Under the pieces are notes generated by a model. The model was not told the origin of the DNA. It made no database searches and saw nothing but the letters and a program-made list of their open reading frames with translations. From assembly GCA_015066815.1 (NCBI GenBank), contig SVNR01000028.1:1-38349 (forward strand): a stretch of 38,349 bases of DNA. Direction: 5' to 3'. The position numbers were made by a program, and so were the translations under genes. The DNA is from Ruminococcus sp. (lineage in GTDB: Bacteria > Bacillota > Clostridia > Oscillospirales > Ruminococcaceae). Positions 8,539 through 17,042 of the stretch are shown piece after piece. Position 1 is the stretch's first letter. The number at the start of each line of letters is the position of its first letter.

Positions 8539-8948
8539 CTTTTCTTCCTTCTTTTTAGTATAAACACTCCTGAAACAACGGCCGCTATTCCGACGGAGAC
8601 TGCAAGAGCTGCTGCCAACGGGAAGGTGTTCACTTCCTTTAAGGCAGAAGAATCAAAGCTCAGAGTATATTCTATTGTATGCGGCTTACTCATTGCTACT
8701 GTTTCCGCAAACACAGTAATATCTTCATCAAGCGCAGGAACCTCGATAACAAAAACAGAGTTTTCTTCACGGCTTACCGGAGTATACTCCTTATCACCTA
8801 TCGTCATCAGAGTGTAACTGCTGCTGCTCCAGACTATCCTTGCATTCATAACTCCATCTGTTACTGTAAGTTCGGCAGGTGACTCTATACCTGCCTTGCC
8901 CGAGCCACCGCTTAGCTCCGCTTCTATCCTGTACTTTCCGTCCTTCAT
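8535..8948 (-). CDS. NEAT-like domain protein with C-terminal membrane anchor, no signal peptide
   Basis: This 137-residue protein starts directly with a beta-rich domain (MKDGKYRIEAELSGG, AELTVTDGV, IVWSSSSYTLMTIGDKEY, SVFVIEVPALDEDITVF, HTIEYTLSFD). In strand pattern it resembles NEAT/iron-transport-associated domains. The last NEAT strand normally carries a heme-binding YxxxY; here it reads SKPHTIEY, so classical heme ligation is not expected. Residues 109-131 are a membrane helix, followed by KRRKKR. No signal peptide is possible in frame: a TGA lies 15 nt before the start, and AGGAG sits 9 nt upstream of the ATG. It lies between cbiP (31-nt gap) and the importer receptor (four-base overlap), suggesting a role in corrinoid or metal uptake. 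Family assignment is by eye. Confidence 0.65.
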   Translation of the reverse strand: MKDGKYRIEAELSGGSGKAGIESPAELTVTDGVMNARIVWSSSSYTLMTIGDKEYTPVSREENSVFVIEVPALDEDITVFAETVAMSKPHTIEYTLSFDSSALKEVNTFPLAAALAVSVGIAAVVSGVFILKRRKKR

Positions 8949-8979
8949 AATAAACTTCTCCTTTCAAGAAAAACTTTTT

Positions 8980-10446
8980 CTAAACTCCCTTTTCAAGAAT
9001 CCTGTATACAAGCTCCATGTCAATATTTTTCCGCACCTCATCTGCAAGCAGATTGTACTGCTTTTCCTTATATGCCCTGCGGTCTGTCTTTTCCGTTCCT
9101 CCTTCAAGCCCCTTGTTCCTGTACAGAGTCCTTACTATACGGCCGGAAACATCATCGCTGTCAAAAACGCCATGAATATAACAACCGTATATATTGCCGT
9201 TCTGCGAACCGCCGCATGATAAAAGCGGTTTTTCCTCCGAAGAGGTTTCCCCCATATGTATCTCATAGCCTGAAAACTCCGCACCGGAAAGGCAGGCAAA
9301 AACTCCGCCTGTTTCTGCAAAAACGCCCTCTGTACGTGAACGTCTTTTTTCTTTTGCAAACACTGTACGGCATTTTAAAAGCCCTGTTCCGTCAATGCTT
9401 CCTCCGCCCTCAGAGCATTCCGGATCGGATATCGTTTCACCCAACATCTGATATCCGCCGCATATTCCGAAAACAGGAGTACCTCTGCCGGCAAGCTCCC
9501 TTACAGCTTTCTCAAGACCGCTGTCACGAAGCCACTTCATATCATGAAGAGTGCTTTTGGTCCCCGGAATTATGATAAGATCAGGATTTTTCAGATGATA
9601 GGGCTTTGTCACATAGCGCACGGAAACGCCTTCATACTGTCGGAAAACATCAAAGTCAGTAAAGTTTGACATCCTCGGCAGATGTATAACAGCTATATCT
9701 ATTATCCCCTCAGCCTTGCTGCCAAGCTTTTCGGACAGACTGTCCTCATCTTCGATATCACAATCAATATACGGAACTACACCGACAACAGGCTTTCCGC
9801 CGCGATGCTCAAGAATATCCACACCGCTGCTGAAAACAGTCTTATCACCTCTGAACTTGTTTACGACCAGTCCTTTTATCATATCCTGTTCTTCTTTTTC
9901 AAGAAGCATGAGCGTACCCAGAAGCTGTGCGAACACACCCCCTCTGTCTATATCTCCTACAAGGAGAACAGGAGAACCTGCAAGTCTTGCCATTCCCATA
10001 TTTACAATATCGTCTGACTTAAGATTAAGCTCTGCCGCACTTCCTGCCCCCTCAAGCACAACTATCTCATGCTGTGAGGCAAGTGTTTCATATGCTTTCA
10101 TTATGTCAGGGATAAGGGATTTTTTATAGCGGAAATACTCCGCCGCATGCATGTTTCCAAGAACCTCTCCGTTCACTATGACCTGTGAGCCGATGTCAGT
10201 CGTAGGCTTGAGAAGAACGGGATTCATAAGTACTGACGGCTCGATACCTGCCGCCTCCGCCTGCATAACCTGAGCACGTCCCATCTCAAGTCCGTCCGCT
10301 GTTATATATGAGTTAAGCGCCATATTCTGCGACTTGAACGGAGCAACACTGTATCCGTCCTGTCTGAAAATCCTGCAGAGTGCCGCCGCAAAGAGACTCT
10401 TTCCTGCGTTTGACATCGTTCCCTGTATCATTATAGACTTAGCCAC
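8980..10446 (-). CDS. cbiP: Cobyric acid synthase CbiP/CobQ
   Basis: CbiP amidates the b, d, e and g side chains of adenosylcobyrinic acid a,c-diamide, using glutamine and ATP, to give cobyric acid. The 488-residue length is typical. The N-terminal dethiobiotin-synthetase-like ATPase begins [19 protein letters not shown], followed by [13 protein letters not shown] and [13 protein letters not shown]. The C-terminal class I glutamine amidotransferase shows [11 protein letters not shown] (nucleophile Cys), the family landmark YEIHMGET and [12 protein letters not shown] (catalytic His). It overlaps cobD by eight bases, and a 31-nt gap follows, the largest in the operon. Confidence 0.97.
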   Translation of the reverse strand: MAKSIMIQGTMSNAGKSLFAAALCRIFRQDGYSVAPFKSQNMALNSYITADGLEMGRAQVMQAEAAGIEPSVLMNPVLLKPTTDIGSQVIVNGEVLGNMHAAEYFRYKKSLIPDIMKAYETLASQHEIVVLEGAGSAAELNLKSDDIVNMGMARLAGSPVLLVGDIDRGGVFAQLLGTLMLLEKEEQDMIKGLVVNKFRGDKTVFSSGVDILEHRGGKPVVGVVPYIDCDIEDEDSLSEKLGSKAEGIIDIAVIHLPRMSNFTDFDVFRQYEGVSVRYVTKPYHLKNPDLIIIPGTKSTLHDMKWLRDSGLEKAVRELAGRGTPVFGICGGYQMLGETISDPECSEGGGSIDGTGLLKCRTVFAKEKRRSRTEGVFAETGGVFACLSGAEFSGYEIHMGETSSEEKPLLSCGGSQNGNIYGCYIHGVFDSDDVSGRIVRTLYRNKGLEGGTEKTDRRAYKEKQYNLLADEVRKNIDMELVYRILEKGV

Positions 10447-11476
10447 CCAAAGCCCTCCTTACTGCCATAATAAAAATTTCGTTTTCCTCGCGTGTGCGTA
10501 CTGCAGTACGAAAATATCTTTCATCAAGCCCTTCAAAATTTGCACAGTTCCGTATAGCTATATGCTCTCTGAGAAGACAGCAGTCAAGCGGAAGTCCGCA
10601 TCTGAAAAGAATAAAGTTTGCCTCTGAAGGACAGACCTTAAAGCCGAAGCTTCTGAGCGCTGATTCAAGACTGATGCGCTCCTGCTCAACAAGTTCTGCT
10701 GTTTTTTCAACAAACCCCTTTTCCTTTAATGCCGCTTCACCTGCGATCTGTGCCGGAACAGAAACACTCCAGTACTGCCCCGTTCTCCTTACTCTCTCTG
10801 CAATCTCCTCACTTCCGAAAAGAGCATATCCGAGTCTCAGACCTGCCATGGAAAAAATTTTTGTGAATGCGTTAAGCACAACAACACGTTCGTTCATAAA
10901 ATTTCTGACACTCTTTTCCCTGCTTTTCTGAACAAAAGGCAGAAAGCATTCGTCGCACACAAAAACTATATTTTCCAGAAGGCATTTTTCTGAAATCTTT
11001 CTCATCAGTTCTTTTTTTATGATACGTCCGGTAGGATTGTTGGGACTGCACAGAAAAAGCATATCCGTACTGCTGTCAAGAATATCAAGTATGCCATCGT
11101 CAAGTAAAAAATCGTTTTTTTCAGAGAGAAAGTACCGCTTAGTCACTGCACCGCACTGACTAAGCGCCTTTTCATATTCGCCAAAGCACGGGGCTGCCAC
11201 AACTGCCTTTACGGGTTTTACTGCTTCTGCAAGCCGGTATATGAGATCAGCCGCACCGTTTCCGCATACTATTTTTTCTTCCGGAAAATCCTCATACTCT
11301 GATAACGCCGACAACAGCCTGCCGCAAAAAGGATCAGGATAATTTTCAAAAGCGTCAACAGCTCCTCTGAGAGCCTCCTTTACACCTGAGGGCATGCCGA
11401 GAGGATTGAGATTTGCGGAAAAATCATACTTTATCTTATCCGTATATATATATCCGCCGTGTTCTGAAGTCTTCAT
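10439..11476 (-). CDS. cobD: Threonine-phosphate decarboxylase CobD (PLP-dependent)
   Basis: CobD decarboxylates L-threonine-O-3-phosphate to (R)-1-amino-2-propanol phosphate, the linker of the nucleotide loop. The 345-residue sequence is a fold-type I aminotransferase-like protein: FSANLNPLG near the start, the PLP-phosphate region [28 protein letters not shown] and the Schiff-base lysine motif [15 protein letters not shown]. The opening ([17 protein letters not shown]) distinguishes CobD from histidinol-phosphate aminotransferase, and so does its place directly after cbiB, whose product uses the linker. It overlaps cbiB by four bases. The threonine kinase (PduX type) that makes its substrate is not in the window. 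Confidence 0.94.
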   Translation of the reverse strand: MKTSEHGGYIYTDKIKYDFSANLNPLGMPSGVKEALRGAVDAFENYPDPFCGRLLSALSEYEDFPEEKIVCGNGAADLIYRLAEAVKPVKAVVAAPCFGEYEKALSQCGAVTKRYFLSEKNDFLLDDGILDILDSSTDMLFLCSPNNPTGRIIKKELMRKISEKCLLENIVFVCDECFLPFVQKSREKSVRNFMNERVVVLNAFTKIFSMAGLRLGYALFGSEEIAERVRRTGQYWSVSVPAQIAGEAALKEKGFVEKTAELVEQERISLESALRSFGFKVCPSEANFILFRCGLPLDCCLLREHIAIRNCANFEGLDERYFRTAVRTREENEIFIMAVRRALGG

Positions 11477-12438
11477 AATATTCCTCCGAAAACAAGAGCT
11501 CTGAACGTCACTGAAAAAATAAGCACAATCACCGATGCGGCATACATAAGCCTGTTTGCACGGCGTATGTCCTCATTTTCTACAGGGCGGTTATCATCAC
11601 CTATGTATTCTTTTTTGTGAAGCCTGCCAAAATAATAAGCGTCGCCTGCAAGCCGTATATCAAGCGCTCCCGCACACACTGCTTCTGTCTGTGCAGAGTT
11701 GGGACTTGCGTGCTTTCTACGGTCCCGCTTCCATATTTTCAAAGCACCTCTGCCGTTCATTCTGAGAATAAATGCGGAAAATATCATTGCAGCCGCAGTA
11801 AGCCTCGACGGAATATAATTAAGCACATCGTCAAGCTTTGCCGCAAACCTTCCAAGCTCAGCGTACTTTTCATTTTTATAGCCTATCATGGAATCCATGG
11901 TGTTTGCAGCCTTATAGAAGAACCCGAGAACCGCCCCTCCTGCCGCCATATACATAACAGGCGCAGTTACTCCGTCAGAGGTATTTTCTGCAACTGTTTC
12001 GACAGCTGCACGTATTATGCCTTTTTCGTCAAGTGATTTTGTGTCACGTCCGACTATCATAGAAACTGCTTTTCTTGCTTTTTCGGTATCACCTTCGTTT
12101 ACCGCCCTAAACACCTTCATGCTTTCGTCCCGAAGACATCTCGCCGCAATAAGATAATAACAAAATACACTCTCAGCCACGATTCCGAAAACTGTATTCA
12201 GTCTGTATGCCAGAAGCAAAATCACAAGAGGCACTCCTGACGACAGTATCAGAACTGTTATCGCAAGAAAAACTCCTCCTGCACGCAGGTTTTTAAAACG
12301 TCTGCGCACAAATCCTTCAAGGCGTGATATAAGACTTCCTATGAGCCTTATCGGATGCGGCATGGTATATGGATCACCAAGAATAAGATCCGTTAAAAAG
12401 CCGGCCAGAACCGGCAACACTGCTGTATAAAAATTCAT
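11473..12438 (-). CDS. cbiB: Adenosylcobinamide-phosphate synthase CbiB
   Basis: CbiB is a membrane enzyme that joins aminopropanol phosphate to the f side chain of adenosylcobyric acid. The 321-residue sequence has the family landmarks DLILGDPYTMPHPIRLIG near the N-terminus, IVGRDTKSLDEKGIIRAAVE and ENTSDGVTAPVMYMAAGG in the middle, and KRDRRKHASPNSAQTEA and YYFG later. Several hydrophobic helices are present. It overlaps cobC and cobD by four bases each, placing the linker-making and linker-joining enzymes side by side. Confidence 0.96.
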   Translation of the reverse strand: MNFYTAVLPVLAGFLTDLILGDPYTMPHPIRLIGSLISRLEGFVRRRFKNLRAGGVFLAITVLILSSGVPLVILLLAYRLNTVFGIVAESVFCYYLIAARCLRDESMKVFRAVNEGDTEKARKAVSMIVGRDTKSLDEKGIIRAAVETVAENTSDGVTAPVMYMAAGGAVLGFFYKAANTMDSMIGYKNEKYAELGRFAAKLDDVLNYIPSRLTAAAMIFSAFILRMNGRGALKIWKRDRRKHASPNSAQTEAVCAGALDIRLAGDAYYFGRLHKKEYIGDDNRPVENEDIRRANRLMYAASVIVLIFSVTFRALVFGGIL

Positions 12439-12995
12439 ATCTGCTCCGAAACAATTATTTTTTCACCGTCAAAAAAGGTCACATATCCACAGGCGTTTTT
12501 TACCTGAAAATCATAATAATCCTTTTTGGGTACTGCATATTTTTCAAGTACGGACATTATTGTTCCTCCGTGAACAACAAAAGAGATTGCTCCGCATTCA
12601 CGGTATTTTTCTACTGCTTCCTCAAAAGCCGCAGTGCATCTTTCCTTAAAGTCCCCGACTGCTTCTCCACCGGGAAAATTCAGCTTCCCACCGCTTCTGA
12701 GCCATTTCTGATAATAAGAATCACCTTCAAGCTCCGCAAAGTTTTTTCCTTCAAAGTCCCCGAAGTCACATTCCTCAAGGCCTCTTAAAGCTACCGGTTT
12801 CAAATCAGGATAGATTATTTTTGCAGTTTCAAGACAGCGCTTTTTAGGACTTGCTATAACAAGCTCACAGTCGGGATATTTTTTTCCGCCAAGCTCACTT
12901 ATACCTTCGCTGCAGAGCGGCTCGTCCGTTTTTCCGATATAACGCTTTTCAAGATTTCCGGCTGTTTTTCCATGCCGTATAAAAATTATTTTCAC
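12435..12995 (-). CDS. cobC: Alpha-ribazole phosphatase CobC (histidine phosphatase family)
   Basis: CobC removes the 5'-phosphate of alpha-ribazole phosphate or of cobalamin 5'-phosphate. The 186-residue protein has the phosphoglycerate-mutase-like core: FIRHGKTAGN (phospho-acceptor His8), RCLETAKIIY, the acid motif GLEECDFGDFEGK and SFVVHGGTIMSVLE with the second catalytic His. Histidine phosphatases are broad, so the specific name rests on the setting: it is flanked by the short CobU paralogue and cbiB, overlapping each by four bases. Confidence 0.88.
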   Translation of the reverse strand: MKIIFIRHGKTAGNLEKRYIGKTDEPLCSEGISELGGKKYPDCELVIASPKKRCLETAKIIYPDLKPVALRGLEECDFGDFEGKNFAELEGDSYYQKWLRSGGKLNFPGGEAVGDFKERCTAAFEEAVEKYRECGAISFVVHGGTIMSVLEKYAVPKKDYYDFQVKNACGYVTFFDGEKIIVSEQI

Positions 12996-13375
12996 TCAGC
13001 TCCACCCTTTATTACAGTCGGAATACCACAGCATATGCGTATTACAGTTTCAGAATTATCAGCTATGATACAGCCAGCACGTCCGACCTCTTCACGCCAT
13101 ATCCTCTCTTTTTTTTCAAGCGGAACTATCCCGCAGCCTATTTCGTTTATTATGACAATAAGGCCGGGGTTTTCACTGCAAAGCCGTCCTGTGAACTCTT
13201 TTGCATCCCTGCCCTCATCAAGCAGTCTTTTTATGAGCAAGTGATAATCCCTGATGCACTCAGCAAAAAAAGCTTCTTTAAAGTCGCAGCTTCCGCCGTC
13301 TGATATTTTACAGCCAAAGTTCGACTTGGCAAAATCAGCTTTTCCCTGAAAAGCGCCGCCTGTTATCATTATCAT
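12992..13375 (-). CDS. Short CobU paralogue with degenerate P-loop
   Basis: This 127-residue protein aligns by eye with the two ends of CobU (adenosylcobinamide kinase/guanylyltransferase) but lacks the middle. The N-terminus keeps ITGGAFQGKADFAK, where the Walker A Ser/Thr is Ala13. The central IAT...H...R segment with the guanylylated His is missing. The C-terminus keeps the CobU motif INEIGCGIVP (residues 76-85), then REEVGRAGCIIAD and GIPTVIKG. The full-length CobU encoded two genes upstream has the opposite pattern: intact P-loop and His, degenerate NEVG motif. It overlaps cobS and cobC by four bases. A standalone kinase is unlikely; a partner subunit of CobU is my inference. Confidence 0.75.
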   Translation of the reverse strand: MIMITGGAFQGKADFAKSNFGCKISDGGSCDFKEAFFAECIRDYHLLIKRLLDEGRDAKEFTGRLCSENPGLIVIINEIGCGIVPLEKKERIWREEVGRAGCIIADNSETVIRICCGIPTVIKGGAE

Positions 13376-14148
13376 AATAAAACCTCCATAATCTTTTCAG
13401 CTGCTGTCACAGCGAGAAGGATGACAAGCTCACACAGCTGTAAAAACCAGCCTGCCAGATCTCCGGTAACACCTCCGAAATTTTTATAGGAAAAAAACCG
13501 GTAATACGCAAAACAGCACAGTGCCCCGACAGCCGCCGTCAGACCTGCTATGAAGCTTAAAAGCATCATAGCAAAAACTGAAGAGACTGCTGTGAGAGCA
13601 AGCACCAAAAGCGTTATCTTCCTGTGCGCAGGCATTACAAAGCTGTGAAGAGCTCCGCTGCTTCTGGCACTCTTAAAGCACACTGCACCTATTCCGCTAA
13701 GAGCTCTCGAGAGCACAAAGCCGAGCGATACTACAGCTATGCCTTCTGCACTGCTCACCTCACTCATAGCAGCAGTCTGTACAAGAAGAAAAAGTACAGC
13801 ATAGACAGAAGCAAACGAGCCTATATGCGGATCGGACATTATCTGAAGCTTTTTTGACCTGTCAGCATATGAAGAGCTTGCATCAATTACATCACAAAAA
13901 CCATCAAAGTGTATACCTCCTGTGATCAGCACCGGAACAGCCGCAGAAACCGCTCCCGTAAGAAGTCCGCCGACTCCGAAACGTAAGCAGACATATCGCC
14001 AGAGAAGAAAAAGCATTCCAACAACCACACCGACAAGCGGAAAAAAGCACAGTGCATATCTCCTGTTTTCTTCCTTCCATTCAACAGACGGCACAGGTAT
14101 TCTTGAATACATAAGAAACGCACTTGCAAGAGATCTTAAAAATATCAT
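13372..14148 (-). CDS. cobS: Adenosylcobinamide-GDP ribazoletransferase CobS
   Basis: CobS joins alpha-ribazole (phosphate) to adenosylcobinamide-GDP, the last assembly step, in the membrane. The landmarks are FLMYSRIPVP near the start, ITGGIHFDGFCDVIDAS, the acidic metal-binding core, IMSDPHIGSFASVYAV, and GGVTGDLAGWFLQLCELVILL at the end. Several membrane helices are present. The ATG at 14148 (258 residues) overlaps the cobU stop as ATGA and follows GAAAGGAAAG, which makes it a better start than 14190. The gene lies between the two CobU-type genes, one producing and one perhaps helping to produce its substrate. Confidence 0.95.
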   Translation of the reverse strand: MIFLRSLASAFLMYSRIPVPSVEWKEENRRYALCFFPLVGVVVGMLFLLWRYVCLRFGVGGLLTGAVSAAVPVLITGGIHFDGFCDVIDASSSYADRSKKLQIMSDPHIGSFASVYAVLFLLVQTAAMSEVSSAEGIAVVSLGFVLSRALSGIGAVCFKSARSSGALHSFVMPAHRKITLLVLALTAVSSVFAMMLLSFIAGLTAAVGALCCFAYYRFFSYKNFGGVTGDLAGWFLQLCELVILLAVTAAEKIMEVLL

Positions 14149-14663
14149 GACAGCTTTCCTTTCAGCACTACCGGTATACCGTATACGCATTCTATAACGT
14201 TGTCGGACATATCTGCAAGAATAGTGTTTATCCTGCTTAAAACTCTTATATATTCCGACGTTCCGTATTCATAGGATATTCCGTCACAGCATACTGTATT
14301 TGTGACTATAATAAGCTTTGAGGCGTATTCTCTGAGTCTTCTTATTCCGTCTGTTATCGTGAGGAACGGATCGGTTATACGATCATCGCGGAACATTTCG
14401 TTGGCACAGAGATTTCCCATGCATTCGAGCAGTATTCCACAGCCTTCCGGCAGGGAAAGTCCTCCTATATCTGTATATCTTTCGATGGTTTCAAAGCCTT
14501 TTTTACTGCGGAGCCTTCTGTGCCTCTCTATGGCAGTCAGCGCTTCCTCTCCGTAAGGACGCATAGTAGCGATATACAGCTTTCTGTTGTCAAAGCCATC
14601 AAGCATGCTCTCTGCAAAACTTGATTTTCCGCATTTTGAACCGCCTGTAACAACTGTCATCAT
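14145..14663 (-). CDS. cobU: Adenosylcobinamide kinase/guanylyltransferase CobU
   Basis: CobU phosphorylates adenosylcobinamide and then transfers GMP to give adenosylcobinamide-GDP. The 172-residue protein has the P-loop TGGSKCGKSSFAE (residues 6-18), YIATMRP, and IERHRRLR with His48 at the guanylylation position. LLECMGNLCANEMF corresponds to the family's DCLT..L..N segment. The usual NEVGxGIVP motif is replaced by TNTVCCDGISYEYG (121-134), although the following RINTILADMSDNVIECVYGIP still fits CobU. That lost motif is intact in the short paralogue at 12992-13375. Four-base overlaps link it to cobT and cobS. Confidence 0.9.
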   Translation of the reverse strand: MMTVVTGGSKCGKSSFAESMLDGFDNRKLYIATMRPYGEEALTAIERHRRLRSKKGFETIERYTDIGGLSLPEGCGILLECMGNLCANEMFRDDRITDPFLTITDGIRRLREYASKLIIVTNTVCCDGISYEYGTSEYIRVLSRINTILADMSDNVIECVYGIPVVLKGKLS

Positions 14664-15709
14664 ATAAGCTCAACATACCTTTCTATCGGAGTCTCTTCAA
14701 AACGATGAGCGCTGTTGTAAACCGCAAGCGCACCGTCAAGAAGAGGCAGAAGCATTGCACCGCCGGTTCCCTCTCCAAGTCTCATACGGGCATCGATAAG
14801 AGGCTCTAAGCCCATGCTTTCGAGAAGCAGCCTGCCTGCAGGTTCACCGGAAACGTGACTCGGAAGCATATACTGCACCGTAAGAGGATTTATCCTGCAA
14901 GCAAGCTTCGCCGCCACTGCAGATATTACGCCGTCGATAACTACGGGGATATGACAGTATGCTCCTCCGAGAAAAAGCCCTGTCATACCTGCAATATCAT
15001 AGCCGCCTATTTTTGAGATGAGCCCTATCGGATCTTCGTTATCCGGAGAGTTCAATGCTATGGCTTTTTCTATTACTGAGATCTTTCGTCGGAGTCCCTC
15101 GCTGTCAAGTCCTGCTCCTCTTCCTGTCACCTCGCAGGGAGAACGGAAAAGCAGAACAGATGAAAGCGCAGATGCCACTGTAGTGTTTCCGATACCCATT
15201 TCACCGGTTATTATGATTTTTACTCCGTTTTTTTTAAGCTCACAGACCATATCTATTCCGGCAGATATAGCCCTGACTGCCTGTTCTTTCGTCATTGCAG
15301 CCCCTTTTGCTATATTTTCCGTTCCATAAGCTATCTTTCTGTTTATAAGTCCGGGAACGTCCATATCCCTGTTTATACCGATATCCACCGCATACACATC
15401 CGCTCCGAAGGTTTCTGCTATACGGTTTATGTTTGACGTTCCGCCTGCTATTGCTTCTGCACAGACAGCTGTAACACTGCTGTCTGACTGAGTTACTCCC
15501 TCGCACACAACACCATTGTCTGCACACATCACAACAACCGCTCTTTTTCCTATGTCAACATTTTCCGTCCGTTGTATCGCTGCGATCTTTTCAACTGCCT
15601 TTTCAAGCAGGCCGAGACTTCCAAGCGGCTTGGCTATACTGTTCCAGCGTTCATGAGCCGCTTTTTCCGCCTTACCTTCAGACGGAATTATTTTATCTGT
15701 TCTGTTCAT
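14660..15709 (-). CDS. cobT: Nicotinate-nucleotide:dimethylbenzimidazole phosphoribosyltransferase CobT
   Basis: CobT activates the lower-ligand base by moving ribose phosphate from nicotinate mononucleotide, giving alpha-ribazole 5'-phosphate. The landmarks include WNSIAKPLGSLGLLE, VVVMCADNGVVCEGVTQSD, ITGEMGIGNTTVASAL, TGRGAGLDSEGL and RLGEGTGGAMLLPLLDGAL with the catalytic Glu in GEGTGGA. The ATG at 15709 (349 residues) is chosen because GGAGG lies 6 nt upstream; a start at 15742 would bury it. It overlaps the end of cbiA by 17 bases and cobU by four. No bluB or bza genes for making the lower base are in the window, so the base cannot be predicted. Confidence 0.96.
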   Translation of the reverse strand: MNRTDKIIPSEGKAEKAAHERWNSIAKPLGSLGLLEKAVEKIAAIQRTENVDIGKRAVVVMCADNGVVCEGVTQSDSSVTAVCAEAIAGGTSNINRIAETFGADVYAVDIGINRDMDVPGLINRKIAYGTENIAKGAAMTKEQAVRAISAGIDMVCELKKNGVKIIITGEMGIGNTTVASALSSVLLFRSPCEVTGRGAGLDSEGLRRKISVIEKAIALNSPDNEDPIGLISKIGGYDIAGMTGLFLGGAYCHIPVVIDGVISAVAAKLACRINPLTVQYMLPSHVSGEPAGRLLLESMGLEPLIDARMRLGEGTGGAMLLPLLDGALAVYNSAHRFEETPIERYVELI

Positions 15710-17042
15710 GTATCCCTCCGTATACAGCGCACTCTGACACAAATTTTTCTGCTGTTTTTATATCGGAATAAAAATAAAGATGAGGAAAACCTGCATAGAA
15801 ACTTGAGCCGGTATGTCCGCAGCTCCATTGGCGCCCGTCAGACTTTTCTGCATTAAAGCCGCTTCCGCAGTCCGTACTGTCCCAGTAATGAAACTCATGC
15901 GCCTTAAAGCTCTCATCTTTATAACAAAGCAGATTGTCACTAAGTGCAGTAAGCGTAACATATCCAAAACGCTGCAGACGTTCTGTTCTGTATGCACGTC
16001 CTTTTACGGCTCCTACAAGCTTACGGATATTTCCGTTTTCGTCTTCAAGCTCATCGTGAAGATACATAAAGCCTCCGCATTCAGCGATAACAGGAATACC
16101 GTCTTTTATTTTTCTGTAAATATCATACAGCATACTTTGATTCGCCTCAAGCTGTCCGCCATACAGCTCAGGATATCCTCCGCAAAGGATAAGTCCGTCT
16201 GCCTCCGGAACCACGCTGTCACTAAGAGGCGAAAAATACCGTATCTCACAGCCAAGCTCCTTGAGAAGCTTTATGTTATCCTGATACAAAAAGCAAAATG
16301 CTTTGTCTTTTGAAACAGCTATTACCGGCTCTCTTGAAAAGCTTTGTTTTTTTATCACAGGCGGCTCAAAGCCGGGATAGCCCGTGTCTGAAAGCTCAAT
16401 TATCCTGTCAAGAAGAATATGCTCTTCTGCAAGCTCTGCAAGAAGCTGCATTTTTTCTCTGAGATCCGATATCTCATCTGCTGTCACAAGTCCGAGATGA
16501 CGGCTTTTTATAACGCTCCTGTTTACCGGAAGATAACCGAAGTATTCTGTGCCGAGCCTGTCACAGAGCTCCATTGCCATAGGGACGAGCTTTTCAGGCA
16601 GACGATTAAAAATAAATCCGGCTATGTTGTTTTCTTCAAACTCCAGAAAACCTTTCATGACTGCCCCTATGGAGCCGCTCATCCCCTTGCAGTCTATAAC
16701 AACAACTGCTTTTGTTCCGGTGATCTGTGAAACGGAATTGGCAGAGCCTCTTTTACCGGCTCCGTCATAAAAGCCCATAACACCTTCTATCACCGCAATA
16801 TCTGCATCCTTTCCGTTTTCGTAAAGCAGATACTTCAGGGTATTGTCATCACAGAAAAAGCTGTCGAGATTATACGAGGCTGTGCCTATTATCTTTTCAT
16901 GAAACAAAGGGTCTATATAATCCGGACCGCACTTGAACGAGGCAGCTTTCATTTTCCGTCTGCACAATGCCTGCAGAACGGCGCAGGTAACTGTGGTTTT
17001 TCCACATCCGCTGTGAGTTCCTCCTATAAGTATCCTTTTCAA
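15693..17042 (-). CDS. cbiA: Cobyrinate a,c-diamide synthase CbiA
   Basis: CbiA amidates the a and c carboxylates of cobyrinic acid with glutamine and ATP. The 449-residue protein has the ATPase half (GGTHSGCGKTTVTCAVLQAL, FKCGPDYIDPLFH, DIAVIEGVMGFYDG) and a C-terminal class I amidotransferase half (LILCGGYPELYGGQLEAN, VIAECGGFMYLHDE with the nucleophile Cys, and FKAHEFHYWD with the His). It overlaps cbiET by four bases and cobT by 17. The order places it after ring construction and before nucleotide-loop genes. Confidence 0.97.
   Translation of the reverse strand: MKRILIGGTHSGCGKTTVTCAVLQALCRRKMKAASFKCGPDYIDPLFHEKIIGTASYNLDSFFCDDNTLKYLLYENGKDADIAVIEGVMGFYDGAGKRGSANSVSQITGTKAVVVIDCKGMSGSIGAVMKGFLEFEENNIAGFIFNRLPEKLVPMAMELCDRLGTEYFGYLPVNRSVIKSRHLGLVTADEISDLREKMQLLAELAEEHILLDRIIELSDTGYPGFEPPVIKKQSFSREPVIAVSKDKAFCFLYQDNIKLLKELGCEIRYFSPLSDSVVPEADGLILCGGYPELYGGQLEANQSMLYDIYRKIKDGIPVIAECGGFMYLHDELEDENGNIRKLVGAVKGRAYRTERLQRFGYVTLTALSDNLLCYKDESFKAHEFHYWDSTDCGSGFNAEKSDGRQWSCGHTGSSFYAGFPHLYFYSDIKTAEKFVSECAVYGGIHEQNR

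Noticed and set aside
9072-9575. Plus-strand open frame of 167 codons
   Set aside because: Antisense to cbiP, no promoter or ribosome site, no domain.
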